From: SHAN690 sp023262195
GTDB lineage: Bacteria > Bacteroidota > Bacteroidia > Flavobacteriales_G > Salibacteraceae
Direction: 5' to 3'
DNA length: 64,000 nucleotides
Assembly (NCBI GenBank): GCA_038142005.1
Contig: JAYQJE010000003.1
Span: 248,001 to 312,000 of the forward strand
How positions within the stretch are numbered: position 1 is the stretch's first letter; each line of letters opens with the position of its first letter. The position numbers and the translations under genes were made by a program. Shown here in pieces: positions 8,923 to 17,741 of this stretch. Below the pieces are notes generated by a model. It saw nothing but the letters and a program-made list of their open reading frames with translations, did not search any database and was not told the DNA's origin.

Positions 8923-9029
8923 GTGAATGATGTTTGGATATCAAATTAATCACTTTTCTTACCAGCATTCGAAACTTATGCAAAAAAAGATTGTTCCCCT
9001 TATCAATAATTTGCTCTTTTGAACACCAC

Positions 9030-10253
9030 ATGAAAGCTTTTGACATACCCACCCATTACCGTAGTTCATTCATTGGACAAGTAAAATCAAATAGAAAGGA
9101 ATTAGATCCACGTAAGCGCGATTTTTCGCCAACGAAACTCGATTTCGGACCAGTTCAGTTTTACCTAGGACGGCATTTCGGATTCTGCTATGGAGTAGAA
9201 AACGCTATAGAAATAGCATATAAAGCCATAGAAGAGAATCCTGAAAAAAGGATCTTTATGTTGAGTCAAATGATTCATAATCCCACGGTCAATGAAGATC
9301 TAAAACAACGTGGCTTGAGTTTTATTCAGGATACTTATGGAAATCAATTGACAAGTTGGGATGAGGTATCAGAAAATGATATAATCATTATTCCTGCTTT
9401 TGGAACAACCCTAGAAATCGAACAACTATTGGTATCCAAGGGCATCGAGATTAAGAAATACAATACAACTTGTCCATTTGTAGAAAAGGTATGGAAAATG
9501 GCAACCAAGCTTGGCGACAAGGACTACACTATAATAATTCACGGAAAATTCGAACACGAAGAAACCAGAGCTACCTTTTCTCATAGTCAGGCAGAATCGC
9601 ATTCAATTGTGTTGAAGGATATGAGAGAGGCTGAAATACTCGGAGACATAATTCTCGGTAAACGACCTCAATCGGACTTTGAGAAATATTTCTCAGGTCG
9701 ATATTCAGAAGGGTTTGATTCAAGTATCCATCTTGAACGCGTAGGAGTAATAAACCAAACCACAATGCTCGCGAGCGATACGCATGAAATAGCTGAATAT
9801 TTTAAAGGAATAATGCAATCAAAATATGGTGAGGAGAACACCAAAGATCATTTCGCAGATACAAGAGATACGCTTTGTTATGCCACCAACGATAACCAGC
9901 AATCCACCTATGCACTACTCGAAACGGATGCTGACCTCGCCATCATTGTAGGAGGCTACAATAGTTCTAATACTAGCCACATTAAAGAGTTGTGTGATGA
10001 GCGATTTACCTCTTACTTCATTAATGGAGCAGATGAGATTAAGTCGATGAGTACGATTCATCATTTTAACTACGAAGAAAAAAAGCACCTAATCAGCGAA
10101 AGTTTTCTTCCTACTAATAGACTAGTGAAAATTGTCTTAACCAGTGGTGCATCTTGCCCAGATAGTGTGGTGGACGAAGTTCTAGAAAAAATTCTAGGGT
10201 ATTTTCCCGAAGCTCGTTCTAAAGAAGAAGTACTTTCCGAGGTTCTAGACTAA
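9030..10253 (+). CDS. ispH: 4-hydroxy-3-methylbut-2-enyl diphosphate reductase IspH, long form
   Basis: The enzyme catalyses the last step of the non-mevalonate isoprenoid pathway, reducing HMBPP to IPP and DMAPP with a 4Fe-4S cluster. The three cluster cysteines are visible: GRHFGFCYGVENA near residue 50, TTCPFVEKVW near residue 150 and SGASCPDSVVDEVL near residue 375. At 407 residues it belongs to the longer class found in Bacteroidota, cyanobacteria and plants (about 400 residues) rather than the 310-residue E. coli type. I chose the ATG at 9030 because the upstream in-frame codons are AT-rich and not conserved. Convergent with cmk, with no gap between the two genes. Confidence 0.93.
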   Translation: MKAFDIPTHYRSSFIGQVKSNRKELDPRKRDFSPTKLDFGPVQFYLGRHFGFCYGVENAIEIAYKAIEENPEKRIFMLSQMIHNPTVNEDLKQRGLSFIQDTYGNQLTSWDEVSENDIIIIPAFGTTLEIEQLLVSKGIEIKKYNTTCPFVEKVWKMATKLGDKDYTIIIHGKFEHEETRATFSHSQAESHSIVLKDMREAEILGDIILGKRPQSDFEKYFSGRYSEGFDSSIHLERVGVINQTTMLASDTHEIAEYFKGIMQSKYGEENTKDHFADTRDTLCYATNDNQQSTYALLETDADLAIIVGGYNSSNTSHIKELCDERFTSYFINGADEIKSMSTIHHFNYEEKKHLISESFLPTNRLVKIVLTSGASCPDSVVDEVLEKILGYFPEARSKEEVLSEVLD

Positions 10254-10937
10254 TTACCTTTTAATCAGACCAGACGTTAATGACGGATCGATCATAGGTG
10301 TGGCAATTGAAATTAACGTTCGAAGTTGCTCGACCGTAGAAAGGTTTGAAGTGTCTAAGACAATAGCATCATTGACCAGAGTAAGCGGTGCATGTTCCCG
10401 ATTCATATCCATCTTATCGCGCTCTTGCAATTCTTTTTGAACAGATGCTATATCAACGTCTATCCCTTTATTTATGAGCTGATTATATCTACGTTCTGCC
10501 CTTATCTGGGGCGATGCCGTTATAAATACTTTTAGCTCGGCATGCGGCATGATCACCGATGTGATGTCCCTACCTTCCATAACCACACCCTTTTTTCTAA
10601 TTAAAGCCTGCTGTACGTTTTTTAAATACTCACGTACCTCTTCGATAGCCGCTACATTGCTCACATTAGAAGAAACTTCTCGTGTTCGTAGTTCATCGCC
10701 TAAGGCTATACCATCAAAAATCAAATCACCATCTGAGGATATAGAGATGGCTGGCTGGCCGCTTAAAATCTTTAAAACATGCTTTTGGCTGTAATTACCT
10801 TGGCAGGCATAAGTGATTGCGCGATACATGGCTCCCGAGTCAATGAAGGTATATTTTAGACTTCGGGCTACGTCTCTCGCCAACGTGCTTTTGCCACACC
10901 CTGAAAAACCATCGATTGCAATATTTATTCTGTTCAT
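10254..10937 (-). CDS. cmk: Cytidylate kinase
   Basis: A 227-residue (d)CMP kinase of standard length that phosphorylates CMP and dCMP with ATP in the cytosol. It shows the P-loop IDGFSGCGKST at residues 8-18, the nucleotide-binding segment IDSGAMYRAIT near 33, VVMEGRDITSVIMPHAELKVF near 120, and the lid RAERRYNQL. The start codon overlaps the stop of porQ (ATGA). The porQ-cmk arrangement is typical of Bacteroidota with a type IX secretion system. Confidence 0.94.
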   Translation of the reverse strand: MNRINIAIDGFSGCGKSTLARDVARSLKYTFIDSGAMYRAITYACQGNYSQKHVLKILSGQPAISISSDGDLIFDGIALGDELRTREVSSNVSNVAAIEEVREYLKNVQQALIRKKGVVMEGRDITSVIMPHAELKVFITASPQIRAERRYNQLINKGIDVDIASVQKELQERDKMDMNREHAPLTLVNDAIVLDTSNLSTVEQLRTLISIATPMIDPSLTSGLIKR

Positions 10938-11989
10938 TGAGTAACCGAAGATCTTTTATACCAATTGTTGAGATTGGTGGACAAGGCTAAATGATTTGAC
11001 GCTCCATTTATATTGTAACTTACCAAAGCATATTGTAGTTGGAAGCGCTTGATTTTTATCTGGGTACCCAAAGAAAACCCAACCATACCAGGCCTCTGAG
11101 CTGATGCCAATTCCAGTCTCCTCCTAAAATCAAACCCTGCCACAATGTTGAACTTATCGGATGGAACGAAAGCTACTGAAAGAGCGATGTGCCTTGCTAA
11201 ATTATCAGCAGTGAGCACCCTACGCTCTGTCTCACCAGTTAAAGCATCCCTCGTGGTCAATGCCGCTGAATTGGCATCTGTTTTCGCCAAGTCCCAAGTC
11301 TCCAAATTGTTGTATTGAGCGCTTAACATCAAGGGTGCTTTGTCAAATTTCTTTGAAATCCCAAAATTCAGCGATGGGCGAAAGGCACTAGCCCCACCAC
11401 GATTATAATCTACCAATCTTCCTCCTATATTATCCAATGTAAGCCCCATTTGTAGTCCGTTTTCATCGATATAGTAAGCGCCAAAGTCGGCTGCTAAACC
11501 CATAGCAAAGCTTCTATACAAATTCGAATAAAGTTGCTTCAATGTAATCCCACAGTAGATTCTATCCGAATAAGCCCTCGTCAGTGATACACCTAATTCA
11601 TACTCTGCCGAACGAAACTCACCAAGTTGATTACCGAATTCGTCTGTTTCAGTGAATCCTCCATAATCTAGATATCTGAAATAGCCGGATATTAAACCGA
11701 AACTATCCGTTAAATGAGCGTAGCTCAATGATGTTTGGTTGATATCTGTTAGATAGTTTAAATAACTCAATGAAACCGATTGATTTAACGTGCTATCAAA
11801 AAATGCTGGATTTGCCGTTAGCTGATTCACATCAGTTGCGTAGGCCGCAATCTGATTGCCACCCATAGCAGCCGATGTTGTGGACACAGGTATCTCCTTA
11901 AACCCAAATCCCTCGTTTGCATTTTGAGCAAGAATTGGTGAGATTGAAAGAGAGAAAAGAATGACAATTGAACTGCGCAGCACAATCAC
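10934..11989 (-). CDS. porQ: Type IX secretion system protein PorQ
   Basis: A signal peptide (IVILFSLSISPILAQ) precedes a roughly 330-residue outer-membrane beta-barrel of the PorV/PorQ (FadL-like) type. The N-terminal region has FKEIPVSTTSAAMGGNQIAA followed by NQLTANPAF, the hallmark of PorQ. The strand-turn-strand character continues to the end of the protein. PorQ is part of the T9SS attachment complex with PorU, PorV and PorZ, which removes sorting domains and anchors cargo at the cell surface. It is translationally coupled to cmk. Several T9SS cargo proteins with C-terminal sorting domains are encoded in this window (about 27.7, 29.0 and 52.5 kb). Confidence 0.9.
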   Translation of the reverse strand: MIVLRSSIVILFSLSISPILAQNANEGFGFKEIPVSTTSAAMGGNQIAAYATDVNQLTANPAFFDSTLNQSVSLSYLNYLTDINQTSLSYAHLTDSFGLISGYFRYLDYGGFTETDEFGNQLGEFRSAEYELGVSLTRAYSDRIYCGITLKQLYSNLYRSFAMGLAADFGAYYIDENGLQMGLTLDNIGGRLVDYNRGGASAFRPSLNFGISKKFDKAPLMLSAQYNNLETWDLAKTDANSAALTTRDALTGETERRVLTADNLARHIALSVAFVPSDKFNIVAGFDFRRRLELASAQRPGMVGFSLGTQIKIKRFQLQYALVSYNINGASNHLALSTNLNNWYKRSSVTQ

Positions 11990-11999
11990 AAATTTAATG

Positions 12000-12030
12000 G
12001 CAGTTGCAGTACGCTTAACTGCCTTTTTTA
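12000..12030 (+). terminator. Terminator-like hairpin in the lon-porQ gap
   Basis: The inverted repeat GGCAGTT/AACTGCC is followed by six T bases on the plus strand. No plus-strand gene lies upstream. As read from lon (minus strand) the hairpin lacks a T tract, so its role in ending lon transcription is uncertain. Confidence 0.4.
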
Positions 12031-12043
12031 TTGCCCAAGACTA

Positions 12044-14503
12044 TCACGCAACCTTAAGGGCGTTCTTTACTTGGCGCTTTTCTAAAGCAAGTTCCAGCAC
12101 ATCAATCATATTTCTGACATAGTGAAATTTAACTCCCTTTAAATACATTTCCTCAATTTCCTTAACGTCTTTCTCATTTTGGTCTGATAAGATGATTTCA
12201 TTCAGTCCTGCCCTTTTTGCAGCTAGAATTTTCTCTTTAATTCCACCTACGGGAAGCACTCTGCCGCGAAGGGTAATTTCACCAGTCATAGCCAATCTTG
12301 ACTTGAACTTACGCTGAGTAAAAATGGAAGCCAAAGCACTCATTATTGTGATTCCCGCAGAGGGACCATCCTTTGGAGTAGCTCCTTCAGGCACGTGTAT
12401 GTGAACATTGTAATTATTAAAAACATCTTGCTCTAAATCTAAAACATGGGCGTTGGCCTTGAGAAACTCAACCGCTATGACTGCAGATTCTTTCATCACA
12501 TCACCCAAATTTCCTGTTAGGGTTAGCTTTCCCTTTCCCTTGGTAATACTGGTTTCAATATTCAAAACTTCACCTCCGACAGATGTCCATGCTAATCCAT
12601 TTGCTACACCTGGCACCTCATGCATACCTTCTTTTTCTCTTGGATGCCCAGGACCCAAGCAAGTTTGCATCTCATTGATGCTCACGTTGGCTTCAAACTC
12701 AGTTTCCATAGCCAAGGACTTTGCCTTGTTTCTGATAAGCGCAGCAATTCTTTTATCTAATTGTCTAACGCCACTTTCGCGCGTATAGGATTCAATCAAA
12801 TGCTGAAGCAACTTTTTTGAGATTTTGAAATCAGATTTCTTCATCCCGTGCTCTGTCAATTGCCTTGGAATCAAATGCTTGACCGCAATATTTACTTTTT
12901 CCTCTACGGTATAACCCGTCAATCTGATAATTTCTAGTCGATCGCGGAGGGCTGGATGAACGGCTCCGATATTATTGGTTGTTGCAATAAAGAGCGTGTT
13001 GCTCAAATCAAACTCTTGTTCTAGAAAATTGTCGTAAAAAGAATCGTTTTGCTCTGGATCAAGCACTTCGAGCAATGCGGAAGACGGATCACCGTGTCCA
13101 TCACGGCCTACCTTATCTAGCTCATCTAAAACGAATACTGGGTTGGCCGTTCCCGCTTTTTTCAAATTCTGAATCACCCTACCCGGCATAGCACCGATGT
13201 AAGTCTTTCTATGTCCTCTTATTTCGGCTTCATCCCTTAAGCCACCGAGTGACATTCGAACATATTTTCTTCCGAGTGCTTCTGCAATGCTCTTACCCAG
13301 ACTAGTTTTTCCAACTCCAGGAGGGCCATCAAAGCAAAGAATCGGAGACTTCATATCCCCTTTTAATTTGAGTACAGCCAAATGCTCAATGATTCGATCC
13401 TTAATTTTTGTTAGTCCATAATGATCTCTGTCAAGGATTCTTTGAGCACGCTTTAGATCGAATTTATCCTTGGTGAATACATTCCACGGTAAGTCGAGCA
13501 AAACATCCAAATAGTTTAATTGCACAGAATATTCCATACTGCTCGGGTTCATCCGCTCGAGCTTGGCCAATTCTTTTTCAAAAGACTTCTGCACCTTAGC
13601 ATCCCACTTCATTTTGGACGCACGGTCTTTCATATCTTGAATCTCTTGCTCCATTGGATTACCACCCAATTCCTCTTGAATGGTCTTCATCTGCTGACTC
13701 AAGAAATACTCGCGCTGTTGCTTATCAATATCATTGCGCACTTTACTCTGGATATCATTTTTGATTTCCAGCATTTGCAATTCCTTGGTCAAATGAGCGA
13801 GCAACTCGGTTGCGCGCTCTTCCATCGTTTCTATTTCTAACAAGCGCTGCTTATCCTGAACCGGACTTTGCATATTGCTTGATATAAAGTTGATGAGGAA
13901 TCCAGGGCTATCAATATTCTTGATGGCTATGCTCGCTTCAGAAGGAATATTTGGAGACTCATTAATAATTTGGAGTGCCATGTCCTTTATAGTCCCTACC
14001 AAAGCCTTAAATCGCTTGTCCTTAGGTCTTTTTTGATCAGCAGCGAATGGCTCCACTTTAGCTTTAAGATATGGCTCTTCTTGAAGGTAATCAAGGGTTT
14101 TTACTCGTCTTGTACCTTGTATAATCACGGTTGACGATCCATCGGGCATCTTCAACATTTTCAAGATTCTAGCCACGGTACCTACACCATAGATATGCTC
14201 TGGTTTCGGTTCCTCTTCGGTTTGATCGTTTTGTGCAAATACACCAATAATCTTCTCACCCTTATCTCCCTTGTAGGCATCTTTTACAAGGTTGATGGAC
14301 TTATCTCTACCAACAGTAATTGGTATAACCACACCAGGAAATAGCACTGTATTTCTTACAGGCAATATTGGCAGCACTTCGGGTACTTCCTCTTTATTCA
14401 TTCTTGCTTCATCCTCACTACTCATAAGTGGAATGAACTCTGTTCCCTCGTCTATACCTCCTGATAATTCAAGTAATGATAGGCCCAACGCATCTTCTTT
14501 CAT
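12044..14503 (-). CDS. lon: ATP-dependent Lon protease
   Basis: A complete 819-residue LonA protease. The N-terminal substrate-binding domain begins around residue 42 (LPILPVRNTVLFPGVVIPI). A coiled-coil region follows (about 235-310, containing REYFLSQQMKTIQEELGG). The AAA+ module has Walker A GPPGVGKTS near 392 and Walker B VFVLDELDKVG near 460. The C-terminal protease domain has the catalytic dyad Ser715 (DGPSAG) and Lys756 (GGIKEK). Lon degrades damaged and regulatory proteins in the cytosol. The frame is unbroken over 2.4 kb, which shows that not every gene here is damaged. Confidence 0.96.
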   Translation of the reverse strand: MKEDALGLSLLELSGGIDEGTEFIPLMSSEDEARMNKEEVPEVLPILPVRNTVLFPGVVIPITVGRDKSINLVKDAYKGDKGEKIIGVFAQNDQTEEEPKPEHIYGVGTVARILKMLKMPDGSSTVIIQGTRRVKTLDYLQEEPYLKAKVEPFAADQKRPKDKRFKALVGTIKDMALQIINESPNIPSEASIAIKNIDSPGFLINFISSNMQSPVQDKQRLLEIETMEERATELLAHLTKELQMLEIKNDIQSKVRNDIDKQQREYFLSQQMKTIQEELGGNPMEQEIQDMKDRASKMKWDAKVQKSFEKELAKLERMNPSSMEYSVQLNYLDVLLDLPWNVFTKDKFDLKRAQRILDRDHYGLTKIKDRIIEHLAVLKLKGDMKSPILCFDGPPGVGKTSLGKSIAEALGRKYVRMSLGGLRDEAEIRGHRKTYIGAMPGRVIQNLKKAGTANPVFVLDELDKVGRDGHGDPSSALLEVLDPEQNDSFYDNFLEQEFDLSNTLFIATTNNIGAVHPALRDRLEIIRLTGYTVEEKVNIAVKHLIPRQLTEHGMKKSDFKISKKLLQHLIESYTRESGVRQLDKRIAALIRNKAKSLAMETEFEANVSINEMQTCLGPGHPREKEGMHEVPGVANGLAWTSVGGEVLNIETSITKGKGKLTLTGNLGDVMKESAVIAVEFLKANAHVLDLEQDVFNNYNVHIHVPEGATPKDGPSAGITIMSALASIFTQRKFKSRLAMTGEITLRGRVLPVGGIKEKILAAKRAGLNEIILSDQNEKDVKEIEEMYLKGVKFHYVRNMIDVLELALEKRQVKNALKVA

Positions 14504-14611
14504 CTATTGCTTCTTTCTATGATGCCAATAAAAACCATTTAGCATCTTTAATTTTCGAACTAATGTCAACGAATATGCCATCAATGAAATACTGCAGTTT
14601 TGTCCGAAAGC

Positions 14612-15783
14612 CTATTCAGCTTTGAGCAATTCCGACAGGTGCGTGTACACCTGTTTCCATTCTTCGGTCAATACAACACTCCTTCGGGACATGACGGTCT
14701 CCGCCACCTGCAGCGCATCTGCTATTCGATAATGTTTAAACCCAGCTGCTCCGCCCCAACCAAAGTCTGGGATACGCCTATGAGGAAAATCGCTGCCAAA
14801 AACATTTGCGAAGATTCCGCAAACCGTACCTGTGTTAAACATGGTATTGATACCTGATTTTGAATGATCGCCCATGGTTAATCCGCAAAATTGACTTTGT
14901 GTACTCTCGCTCCTTCCAAGGGCATAATTGAATATTTTGACCATGGAATAGTTGTTTTTCAGATTAGATGTGTTGGTATCAGCTCCCAAATTGCACCACT
15001 CCCCTATGACACTATTCCCAATAAATCCATCGTGACCTTTGTTTGAATACCCTAGGATCACACAATTATTCACTTCGCCCCCAACTTTCGAGTGTGGGCC
15101 TATGGTGGTAGCTCCATAGATTTTCACACCCATTTTTAATGTAGAGCCATGCATTAAAGCCAAACCACCTCTAATCATGCTGCCCTCCATCACCTCTGAG
15201 TCTTTCGCTAAATAAACTGGGCCAGTAGTTGAGTTTATTATTGAAGGTCCAACTTTTGCACCTTTTTCAACGAATATTTGATCTCCAATCAAGGTGATTC
15301 CCTCGGGCAAGCTGTATTCTGCCTCCAGGTTCTGAGTAATCCAATCGAAATCTTCTCTAAGCGCCCAATCGTTTAGTTGAAAGATTTTCCAATTGCGGTC
15401 AATTCTGTGCACTTCGCATTCCGCTTCTAATGACTCTGTATTACTTACTTCATTCAGATCAAAGTTTTCGGTCTTGGTAGCCAACCAAACTCCATCTTTA
15501 TATAGGCTCTGGCCGTTCTGTAGCGCTTCTAATTGATCTACAAAATCTTGAGTTGGTATTACCGATCCGTTTACGGCATAGTTGAAAATTCCAATATCAG
15601 ACTTGAATACCTGTGTCAAATAATCTTGAGTCAAGTAACCCTTATCAAAGCCAAACCTTTTTCCCACTTCTCCGCAATGGTGAAAGCTCCAACTCGAATA
15701 TCTGCTACAGGCCTAGTAAAGGTGAGTGGTAGGAGGTGATCGCGCTCAGCGTGATCAACTAGAAGAATCGATTCTTTACTCAT
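14612..15783 (-). CDS. Bacteroidota-type GlmU-like sugar nucleotidyltransferase (frame broken near 15660)
   Basis: The C-terminal two thirds is a left-handed beta-helix of hexapeptide repeats (IFVEKGAKVGPS, VYLAKDSEVMEGSMI, GVKIYGATTIGPHSKVGG, VILGYSNKGHDGFIGNSVIG). It is preceded by a degenerate nucleotidyltransferase domain. This is the layout of the alternative GlmU-like proteins of Bacteroidota (TIGR03991 type), which lack the classical GxGTRM pyrophosphorylase loop. The frame breaks at five A bases near 15660. Adding one A joins a start at 15783 (MSKESILLVDHAERDHLLPL, then FTRPVADIRVGAFTIAEKW) to the rest, giving about 391 residues. Such proteins are predicted to act on glucosamine-1-phosphate. 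glmM, which makes that substrate, lies three genes upstream on the same strand. Confidence 0.82.
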
Positions 15784-15817
15784 CTGTTGTGGTTTTTATA
15801 AAGTTTCACAGCTTGAT

Positions 15818-16588
15818 TTAGATACTAATTTTTAGTCCGTCATGGGCAATTTCAACTCCGTTTGGCAAATCTTGAATTACATCCGCATGCTTTCCCATTT
15901 GATGGCTGATATGCGTGAGATATGTTTTTTCTGCATCTAGTTCTCGTGCAATATCGATAGCTTGACTTAAGGTGAAATGACTTAGGTGATCTGTTTTTCT
16001 CAATGCATTTATAACTAAAACTTTGACTCCCGAGAGCTTTGACCAAGTTTCTTTAGGAATATGGTTCGCATCGGTGATGTATGCAAAATCTCCAACTCTA
16101 AATCCTAACACGGGCAATTTATGGTGCATTACTGGCAGTGGTAGAAATTCTATATCGCCAACCGTGAATGGATCCTCTTCAATTCGCACAAAAGAAATAT
16201 TTGGAACCCCAGGGTATTTAGTATCAGCAAAGGCATAGTGAAAATCACTTCGAAGCGCTGCCTCAACCCTATCGGAGGTATAAAGCGTCATTGATTTTCT
16301 CAAGATAAAGTTATAAGCTCGAACATCATCCATACCCGCAGTATGGTCTTTATGCTCATGCGTATAGACAAGGGCATCCAACTTTTTTACGTTATGACGA
16401 AGCATTTGATTGCGAAAATCTGGCCCGCTATCTATGCAAACAGTGGTAGATTCCGTTTCGATCAGAATGCTCGATCGAAGTCGATCGTCTCTTGGATCTA
16501 CGCTTTTACAGACGTCGCAATCGCACGCAATTACTGGCACTCCCATTGATGTGCCCGTGCCTAGGAAAGTAACGTTTAGGTTAGGCAT
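15818..16588 (-). CDS. MBL-fold metallo-hydrolase, PhnP/RNase Z-like
   Basis: The 256-residue product has the metallo-beta-lactamase fold. The motif THEHKDHTAGMDDVR (near residue 75) supplies the metal-binding HxHxDH. A second metal ligand set is seen at PVMHHKLPVLGFR and YITDANHIP, and a late histidine at THISHQMGKH. The N-terminus FLGTGTSMGVPVIACDC with DVCKS cysteines is characteristic of the PhnP-like phosphodiesterase subgroup. The substrate is unknown. PhnP hydrolyses cyclic ribose phosphates, and relatives act on RNA or nucleotides. It follows the cysteine desulfurase with a two-base gap. Confidence 0.88.
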   Translation of the reverse strand: MPNLNVTFLGTGTSMGVPVIACDCDVCKSVDPRDDRLRSSILIETESTTVCIDSGPDFRNQMLRHNVKKLDALVYTHEHKDHTAGMDDVRAYNFILRKSMTLYTSDRVEAALRSDFHYAFADTKYPGVPNISFVRIEEDPFTVGDIEFLPLPVMHHKLPVLGFRVGDFAYITDANHIPKETWSKLSGVKVLVINALRKTDHLSHFTLSQAIDIARELDAEKTYLTHISHQMGKHADVIQDLPNGVEIAHDGLKISI

Positions 16589-16590
16589 AT

Positions 16591-17730
16591 TCAGACTATG
16601 GCCTCCATTTCATATATAGCCTTTAGCTTCTTGATGGTATAGTCGATTTCCTCTTTGGCATTGTACTTACTAAATGAAAACCGCACGGCCGGTCTGTTTG
16701 GGTCTGAACCTATGGCGTTCAAAACATGCGAACCAACATCACTTCCCGAACTACAAGCACTACCTCCAGAAACCGCAATGCCTTCGATATCTAAGCTAAA
16801 CAGCAACATTTCTTTTTTATCCGTTTCAGGCAAGCAAACATTCAGCACAGTGTAAAGAGATTCTCCCTCTGCGTCACCGTTGAAGCGTACCCCGGGAAAT
16901 TCATTTTTCAATCGAGTGATCATATACCTTTTCAAACCCAAGATATAGTCACTATGTTCTTCAAGGTGCTCATAAGCAATATCTAGTGCCTTGGCCAAAC
17001 CCAAAATTCCATACACGTTTTCAGTTCCAGCGCGCATGCTCCTCTCCTGCGATCCACCTCTAATAATCGGGTTAACTTTAATCGAGTTGTTTACATATAA
17101 AAACCCACATCCTTTGGGTCCATGAAACTTATGTCCTGCACAGGTAATAAAGTGCACTCCCAAGTCTTTCACATCAAGTTTGTAATGGGCAATAGTCTGC
17201 ACGGTATCCGAGTGCAAGATGGCGTCATAACTCTTGCAAATCTCTCCAACTTCCTTCAACGGTAAGAGGTTACCGAGCTCATTGTTTGCGTGCATAAGCG
17301 AAACAAAGCTACGCTCGTTGTCTTGCAGCAATTTCTCCAAATGATCCAGATCAACTCTGCCAAGATCGTCAACATCTACAATGGAAAGCTTGATCTTGCC
17401 TTCTTCTGCTAGTTGCTCCAAAGGATACAATACAGCATGATGTTCAATAGCGGATGTAATGGCATGTGTAATTCCTAGGTCATTTACTGAGCAAAGTATA
17501 GCCATGTTGTCTGCCTCGGTGCCACCACTGGTGAAGATGATTTCTCCAGGCTCGGCATTAACATGTGAAGCCACTCGTTTTCGAGCCATATCAATAGCGG
17601 CTCGGGTTCGTCTTCCAAAGCTATGCGTTGAACTTGGATTGCCATAGTCTTCACGCATATATAGATTCATTTCTTCAATCACTTCGGGATCCATGGCCGT
17701 GGTGGCCGCGCTGTCAAAATATACTTTCAT
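16591..17730 (-). CDS. Cysteine desulfurase (NifS/IscS family)
   Basis: A 379-residue PLP enzyme that removes sulfur from cysteine as a persulfide for Fe-S clusters and thio-modification of tRNA. The start MKVYFDSAATTAMDPEV is typical. TSGGTEADNMAI lies near residue 68, the HADTVQT-equivalent (LHSDTVQT) near 175, the PLP lysine in CAGHKFHGPKG near 200, and the persulfide cysteine in GGSACSSGS near 325. The short active-site loop with SGSACSSG puts it in group I. It sits between glmM and the metallo-hydrolase with gaps of 11 and 2 bases, so they are probably co-transcribed. Confidence 0.93.
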   Translation of the reverse strand: MKVYFDSAATTAMDPEVIEEMNLYMREDYGNPSSTHSFGRRTRAAIDMARKRVASHVNAEPGEIIFTSGGTEADNMAILCSVNDLGITHAITSAIEHHAVLYPLEQLAEEGKIKLSIVDVDDLGRVDLDHLEKLLQDNERSFVSLMHANNELGNLLPLKEVGEICKSYDAILHSDTVQTIAHYKLDVKDLGVHFITCAGHKFHGPKGCGFLYVNNSIKVNPIIRGGSQERSMRAGTENVYGILGLAKALDIAYEHLEEHSDYILGLKRYMITRLKNEFPGVRFNGDAEGESLYTVLNVCLPETDKKEMLLFSLDIEGIAVSGGSACSSGSDVGSHVLNAIGSDPNRPAVRFSFSKYNAKEEIDYTIKKLKAIYEMEAIV

Positions 17731-17741
17731 AGGTTTAATAA